Assembly (NCBI RefSeq): GCF_008364765.1
Contig: NZ_VTUY01000001.1
Coordinates: 559,526-623,525 of the forward strand
Length of the DNA: 64,000 nucleotides
Source: Bacillus sp. CH30_1T
Lineage (GTDB): Bacteria > Bacillota > Bacilli > Bacillales > Bacillaceae_B
Direction: 5' to 3'
The stretch's first letter is position 1; each line of letters begins with the position of its first letter. The notes beneath the pieces are model-generated. The model made no database searches. It worked only from the letters and a program-made list of their open reading frames with translations, and was not told the DNA's origin. Shown one piece after another: positions 59,581-64,000 of the stretch. Made by a program: the position numbers and the translations under genes.

Positions 59581-59632
59581 AAAAGACTGATTCTCGCGGG
59601 GCAACCACCCCTACTCTAGAATCAGTCTTTTT
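59581..59632. terminator. Bidirectional terminator
   Basis: AAAAGACTGATTCT (59581-59594) pairs with AGAATCAGTCTTTT (59618-59631) between the convergent rsbR-like and GTPase genes. Confidence 0.9.
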
Positions 59633-59635
59633 TTA

Positions 59636-62380
59636 TTAAGAATAATGATGAGAAGCTTTATAACTCGCTTTCACCATATATTCATGCTGAAGCAGTTTCA
59701 CTTCGAATAAAGTGATCGGGTCGAAATATCGCTCCGGATTTGCTTTCATTTTCTTTAGCGTTTCTTTGTCGCTTGCAATATCTGTTACTGTATCTTTAAT
59801 TGTGACGTCCAATTGTTTAAATGGCTCTGCAAAGAAAGAGTGAACATCCTGTTGCAATGATTTTTCGAACAAATCAAACTGAAGGAAGAATTTACTCACG
59901 ACAGATGCCGTGATATCCTGATAATCTTCGTTCTCTAAATAGCGCTTGTATTGATTGTAGAGTAACGACTTATTCTGAGGTAATACACCTAACAGCTTCC
60001 CGGCACTCTTTAATAGGAACTGAGCCGGATTAAAGCGCAATAGAATATTCTCCTTATCAATCTGGGCTCTCGTGCCCATTCTGCTTACATCCCGGCGCCA
60101 GTCGTCCATTACTTGGAAATCACATTGCAATACGACTTTATCCTTACCGAATAACTCGTTGAAGGTTTCACTCATCTCATTTAAATAGTTCTGGCTGTCT
60201 TGAAGCTCTTGCTTTGAAAAGCCAAGCCACTCCTCAAGAGATTTGACATAACGGGGCATGAGATCATCTTGGATATACCCTTGAATTCGCGTATTCATCG
60301 CTTCATTTAACTCTGTATGGATCTGTTTGAAATCACTTTCTTCACTGATCAGATCAGAACAGCCGCTAAGGATACTAGGAATTTTCTCAGAGATTTCCTT
60401 CTTCATCGCTTCTTTCTTTTTATGGAAAGAATCCTTAATGACTGATACCTTATCGCTCTGCATGTCACTCAAGTAGTTTTCAAAGCCGTTCAATCGTGTC
60501 AGGATATCTTCATTCTTCTCGATTGTCTCTTTCAATTCATTTTCACGATTCTTACGTTTTAAGTAAAGATCTCTTAATGTTTTTCTGACCAGGTAAAATA
60601 ATTTGGCTCCACGTTCCGCTTTGAGCACGTTTCCATTCACCAAGTACTGTTTCTTTAGGAAGGACTGAACATCCTGTCGTTGCAGATGAACGGCTTCCAG
60701 GGATGAATATGGTAACACCTCTGCTTCCGGGAACCATTCCCGGGCTTTGTTTCGGGCTGATTCAATGATCTCTTCTGTACGGTCGGAATGAGATACTTTG
60801 TCCATCTTATTTAATAAGAAATGTACGTTCACAGGTTGTCCGATTTCCGTTAATTTTCTTAAGGTTTGTCTGTCCTCTCCATTAAACGGGGCATCGGCAT
60901 TCAAGACATACAGTAATCCATCAGCTACAGGATAAAAGGCTGTTAGATCATCCAGATGCCTTTGGCCGTTTTGAACATCAATAATGGCACTTCCATTTTT
61001 CTTAAGAAACTCAGACGGGAGCTTATATTCTACGAATGCTTCTCTTTGCATCAGCTCTTCAAAATCAGCGATGCTCTCTACTTTGTGAACTCCATGATCG
61101 TGAATTTCCTTCACTTCTACCTGCTGATCATGGTAGCTATAAATGATGGTGGAGTCTTCAGCCTCGCCGACGCTCTCACCTAAAACAGATTGAACGAAGG
61201 AAGACTTTCCGCTTGAGCCACTCCCTGCGATTAATAAGTGGTGTTCACTCAAATCCATTAACTGCTCTGCAATCCATTTTGTTTTATAACCTACAGAAGC
61301 ATCATTTCGTTGTGACCAATCAATAATTTTATTTAAGAACAGTATAATGTCTTCAAAGCGGGCTTGATAGGAGTCTCCTTCCAGCAGAATCATTTCCGCC
61401 TCATCCGTCACCATCTGTTCTATGCTGTAAGAAAAGACATCATTCCAGGCTAATACGGCAGCTGCCGGGAAAAGTGGTTGATGATCCCTGCTCACTTTCA
61501 GCCAGTTGCTCAGCATGCTTGGCATAAAGCCTTCCAGGTCTTTCACTAAGTAGTTGCCTTCTAGGAACCCTACGTATGCTTCTTGGAATTGGGATAGGAT
61601 GTCCTCCCATGATTCGTTCGGGAGTATTTCTACATATTCAAAGATTGTATTGACCGTCAGCATCCATTCAATATGGGCGACCGGATTGCTTCTGTAACTT
61701 GTCCATAGAGAAGACACGAGGTCCTTAAATTGTTGACGGTCCTTTTCATAAACCGCAATCAATAAATCGTAGAAATAGGTAGGCGCAAAGGATGTTGTGA
61801 AACCTTGATCCCCATACTCCCTCAGAATCATGAACCAAGCAGGATCCTGGGTACGGATCGATTCCTGAACCGCGAGTTCCACGGCATTATTCCAGTCCTC
61901 TTGTTCTTCATAAAAAGCCCGGGCGAGTTCAGTTACGTTGGGATAATCAGGATCGATCGTCATGGCTTTGTCGATGGTACGATAAGCTGACTGGATCTTA
62001 TTTCGTTCGGTATAAAGAGAGAATAGCTGCAGGGCTACTTCCAGCGTTAAAATCGTGCTTTCCGTTTGGATAGCTGTATAGACATCCTCCGCTGACGATA
62101 ACAACCCAAGCTCATAGTAAGAATCTGCGATATTCTTCTTTGCCCAAGGTTCTAATTCGTTCTGGATGCTTTCCCATTTGAAAATAGCCGCTTCATAGTC
62201 CTTGCTATGAAAATAGACCTCACCCTGAGCATAGCGAATGAACGTTAAATCATACGGCTCATTTTGCTGCTCTTCTACAAAAGCTTGACCAAGCACTTCA
62301 ATTGGATGACGGTTCGTGTCATAGTCTACTAAAAAAGTTCCATAGAATGACTTTTCCATTAGTAATTTTTCTTCTGTCAT
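59636..62380 (-). CDS. Large TPR-dynamin-like GTPase
   Basis: A 914-residue two-part protein. The first third is helical with TPR-like repeats (RYAQGEVYFHSKDYEAAIFKW, SYYELGLLSSAEDVYTAI, LARAFYEEQEDWNNAVEL). A GTPase domain follows from about 395: G1 AGSGSSGKSS, G3-like DVQNG, G4 NKMD. The last 330 residues are long charged helices with a less polar patch (NPAQFLLKSAGKLLGVLP), as in bacterial dynamin-like proteins. It may remodel or protect membranes. The ATG at 62378-62380 follows ACGGAGG; the frame is open further upstream. Single gene. Confidence 0.78.
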   Translation of the reverse strand: MTEEKLLMEKSFYGTFLVDYDTNRHPIEVLGQAFVEEQQNEPYDLTFIRYAQGEVYFHSKDYEAAIFKWESIQNELEPWAKKNIADSYYELGLLSSAEDVYTAIQTESTILTLEVALQLFSLYTERNKIQSAYRTIDKAMTIDPDYPNVTELARAFYEEQEDWNNAVELAVQESIRTQDPAWFMILREYGDQGFTTSFAPTYFYDLLIAVYEKDRQQFKDLVSSLWTSYRSNPVAHIEWMLTVNTIFEYVEILPNESWEDILSQFQEAYVGFLEGNYLVKDLEGFMPSMLSNWLKVSRDHQPLFPAAAVLAWNDVFSYSIEQMVTDEAEMILLEGDSYQARFEDIILFLNKIIDWSQRNDASVGYKTKWIAEQLMDLSEHHLLIAGSGSSGKSSFVQSVLGESVGEAEDSTIIYSYHDQQVEVKEIHDHGVHKVESIADFEELMQREAFVEYKLPSEFLKKNGSAIIDVQNGQRHLDDLTAFYPVADGLLYVLNADAPFNGEDRQTLRKLTEIGQPVNVHFLLNKMDKVSHSDRTEEIIESARNKAREWFPEAEVLPYSSLEAVHLQRQDVQSFLKKQYLVNGNVLKAERGAKLFYLVRKTLRDLYLKRKNRENELKETIEKNEDILTRLNGFENYLSDMQSDKVSVIKDSFHKKKEAMKKEISEKIPSILSGCSDLISEESDFKQIHTELNEAMNTRIQGYIQDDLMPRYVKSLEEWLGFSKQELQDSQNYLNEMSETFNELFGKDKVVLQCDFQVMDDWRRDVSRMGTRAQIDKENILLRFNPAQFLLKSAGKLLGVLPQNKSLLYNQYKRYLENEDYQDITASVVSKFFLQFDLFEKSLQQDVHSFFAEPFKQLDVTIKDTVTDIASDKETLKKMKANPERYFDPITLFEVKLLQHEYMVKASYKASHHYS

Positions 62381-62544
62381 AATGTCCTCCGTTATATGTG
62401 GATCCCCCTGTTCAAGGAACCTCACAGACTAGTCTATTTCTATCATTCTAACAGAATTTCGTTGGGATAAAATTTCATTTCCTTTTCAATTTCCGATTGA
62501 TACTTTCTGCCGTGATTCATAGGAATCACTTCCATTACAGAAGA

Positions 62545-62600
62545 AAGGACTATCCGTTACTAAAGGCGGCATGTGCCTTTAAAAACAGATAGTCCTTTTT
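62545..62600. terminator. Terminator of the MFS gene
   Basis: AAGGACTATC (62545-62554) pairs with GATAGTCCTT (62588-62597), with a second inner stem AAAGGC/GCCTTT. Confidence 0.82.
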
Positions 62601-62627
62601 ACTTACCACCATTGTTCAGCCATCAAA

Positions 62628-63821
62628 CTAGGCGGATGTCTGGTGAACAAACTTTTTTTGTTTGCGCCCTTCCAGTATCGCTACAACTAAAGCAATGAGC
62701 AGGAATAAGCTTGAGATTTGGAATAAAACACCCGTATCAACATATTGTGCAAGCACTCCGAATACTAAGCCGCTTAAGCCGATTCCAAGATCAATGGAAG
62801 AGAAAAACATCCCATTGGCTACTCCCCTTCTATTGTCAGGAGTTAATGACAAAGTCCAGGATTGGAGTGTTGGAATAAGAGATCCAAATCCAACTCCAAA
62901 CAAAATACCTGATACGATGATGAGGATATCAGAATGAGCATAGGATAATACCCACATACCTATAAACGTAACCACGATACAAAAGAGAACAAGACCCTTA
63001 GGTCCGCGTTCATCAAACCATTTCCCGGCAATCGGTCTTGATAGGGATGCCATAATCGCATTACATAAATAGAATAAGAAGATATGCTGGATTCCACGTT
63101 CTTCTCCAAAGATGACGATAAAGGTAACGATCGACCCATAACCAAAGGTCACCATAATCGTAATAAACGCTGGAAACCAGCTTGATTTTTCAACTAATGA
63201 ACCCAGATAGGAAAACTTCAAGTCTTCCTTTTTCGTTTCTTTGACGACTTGAGGTGTACGGTAATGAACGATTCCTAACAAGATAACCGCGATAACACCC
63301 AGAGCACTGGAAGTAATGATCAGATTTGTGAACGTCGTTACCTGGAATAAATAAATCCCGAGACTCGGAGCTATAATCATTCCAATCGTAATCGACAATC
63401 CGTAATACCCCATCCCTTCACCTAAACGTGATTTCGGTACCACATCCACGGCTGCCGTCCCATTTACCGTTGTGGACCAACCCCACGCCAAACCGTGTAC
63501 AAACCTGAATAAAAGAAAGATGAAGACCACACTGGACAATGGATAAATCACCGTAATCAATAATAACGAGACCCCCCCTATTAGAACGAGAGGTTTCCTA
63601 TCCCTATACTCCAACATAAACCCAATGAACGGCCTACTTAACACTGCACCTATCGAAAATAATGTTGTCACTAATCCAATTTCCAAACCTGAAGCCCCGA
63701 TCGACTTTATATAAGGCGGAAGCGTCGGTATCAGCATTTGAAACGACATAAACACAAATAAGTTTCCTACCATCAGCATAATAAAAGACCTCGTCCATAA
63801 AGGATCCTTTACCTTATCCAT
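62628..63821 (-). CDS. MFS transporter (12 TM)
   Basis: A 397-residue major facilitator with 12 predicted membrane segments. The loop 2-3 motif is FIGFMLEYRDRKPLVLIGG (about 67-85), motif B-like LLFRFVHGLAWGWSTTVNGT follows, and the second half repeats the loop in GKWFDERGPKGLVLF. This is a DHA1-like efflux type; substrate unknown. The ATG at 63819-63821 follows ATAGGAGG at seven bases; an ATG seven codons earlier contains that site. Nothing but an AT-rich upstream region lies between it and the window end. Confidence 0.88.
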   Translation of the reverse strand: MDKVKDPLWTRSFIMLMVGNLFVFMSFQMLIPTLPPYIKSIGASGLEIGLVTTLFSIGAVLSRPFIGFMLEYRDRKPLVLIGGVSLLLITVIYPLSSVVFIFLLFRFVHGLAWGWSTTVNGTAAVDVVPKSRLGEGMGYYGLSITIGMIIAPSLGIYLFQVTTFTNLIITSSALGVIAVILLGIVHYRTPQVVKETKKEDLKFSYLGSLVEKSSWFPAFITIMVTFGYGSIVTFIVIFGEERGIQHIFLFYLCNAIMASLSRPIAGKWFDERGPKGLVLFCIVVTFIGMWVLSYAHSDILIIVSGILFGVGFGSLIPTLQSWTLSLTPDNRRGVANGMFFSSIDLGIGLSGLVFGVLAQYVDTGVLFQISSLFLLIALVVAILEGRKQKKFVHQTSA

Positions 63822-64000
63822 AAGAAAACCTCCTATCTTCATCTATCACTATTCCTCACAATACATTCAGGAGGATAATATTTCGGATTACTAAATAATA
63901 GCACATAAAACACAAATGCGATACGATTTACAACCCGTGAAAACATGCTAGTTTTTTACAAATATTGCACAATGAAATTCGAGAAATTTTTATGATTGAA

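Overview
The window reads as chromosomal DNA of an endospore-forming member of the Bacillaceae (Firmicutes, moderately low GC). Evidence: strong GGAGG ribosome binding sites, two small acid-soluble spore protein candidates, a KinB-type sporulation kinase, an intracellular subtilisin, a YkuS protein, an RsbR stressosome protein, a sigma-B-type promoter, a T-box leader and Bacillaceae-type intergenic repeats. A marine or soil Bacillus/Rossellomorea-like genus is my guess; the sequence does not fix it. No rRNA, tRNA, prophage, IS element or CRISPR array was seen.

Region 1 (1-12.6 kb) is a phenylacetate catabolic locus read leftwards: paaK, paaA, paaB, paaC, paaD, an EthD-like gene, paaF, paaG, a stand-alone aldehyde dehydrogenase, paaH and paaJ, followed by a small unknown gene and the repressor gene paaX. 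Phenylacetate is activated to its CoA thioester (PaaK), epoxidised (PaaABC with PaaD), isomerised to the oxepin (PaaG), opened and oxidised (aldehyde dehydrogenase plus an unassigned hydrolase) and shortened by beta-oxidation (PaaF, PaaH, PaaJ). No paaE reductase and no fused paaZ are present. The paaA and paaX upstream regions share a TTATSA-N29-TSATAA inverted repeat that I propose as the PaaX operator. A PadR/membrane-protein pair lies just upstream of the locus's far end.

Region 2 (12.6-31.7 kb) is mixed housekeeping: an MFS multidrug exporter with a MarR repressor, a YitT-family gene gutted by deletion, a GntR/FCD regulator, an ABC-F ATPase, an FAD oxidoreductase, a T-box controlled sodium-dependent amino-acid transporter (specifier reads as Phe), a cytoplasmic-looking Cu/Zn superoxide dismutase, the intracellular protease Isp, YkuS, a ferritin-like protein, a nuclease-helicase, a KinB-like kinase, and a protein fusing an XRE-type DNA-binding domain to a degenerate F1-ATPase beta-like domain.

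Region 3 (31.7-49.6 kb) holds transporters and stress genes: an acyl-CoA dehydrogenase-fold flavoprotein, an AGCS symporter, a SASP, a uracil-DNA glycosylase, a strongly structured orphan non-coding RNA with its own promoter and terminator (about 37315-37657), a heterodimeric ABC exporter, a beta-propeller surface protein, a two-subunit ThrE exporter, DedA, thioredoxin, a sigma-B-type general stress gene, a phosphatase and a ZIP metal transporter. Two homologous regulatory elements built from paired AAACAAACGTTTGTTT-like palindromes lie at 21801-21876 and 46967-47036.

Region 4 (49.6-64 kb) has a YthP/YthQ-like ABC pair, a YtrA-type GntR/ABC operon whose ATPase carries a -1 frameshift and which runs into an ECF-type sigma factor, an Art-type arginine ABC transporter, an RsbR stressosome protein facing a large TPR-dynamin-like GTPase, and an MFS transporter. 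Several gene remnants (VOC protein, YitT, an unidentified C-terminal fragment) show that the intergenic regions are decaying in places.
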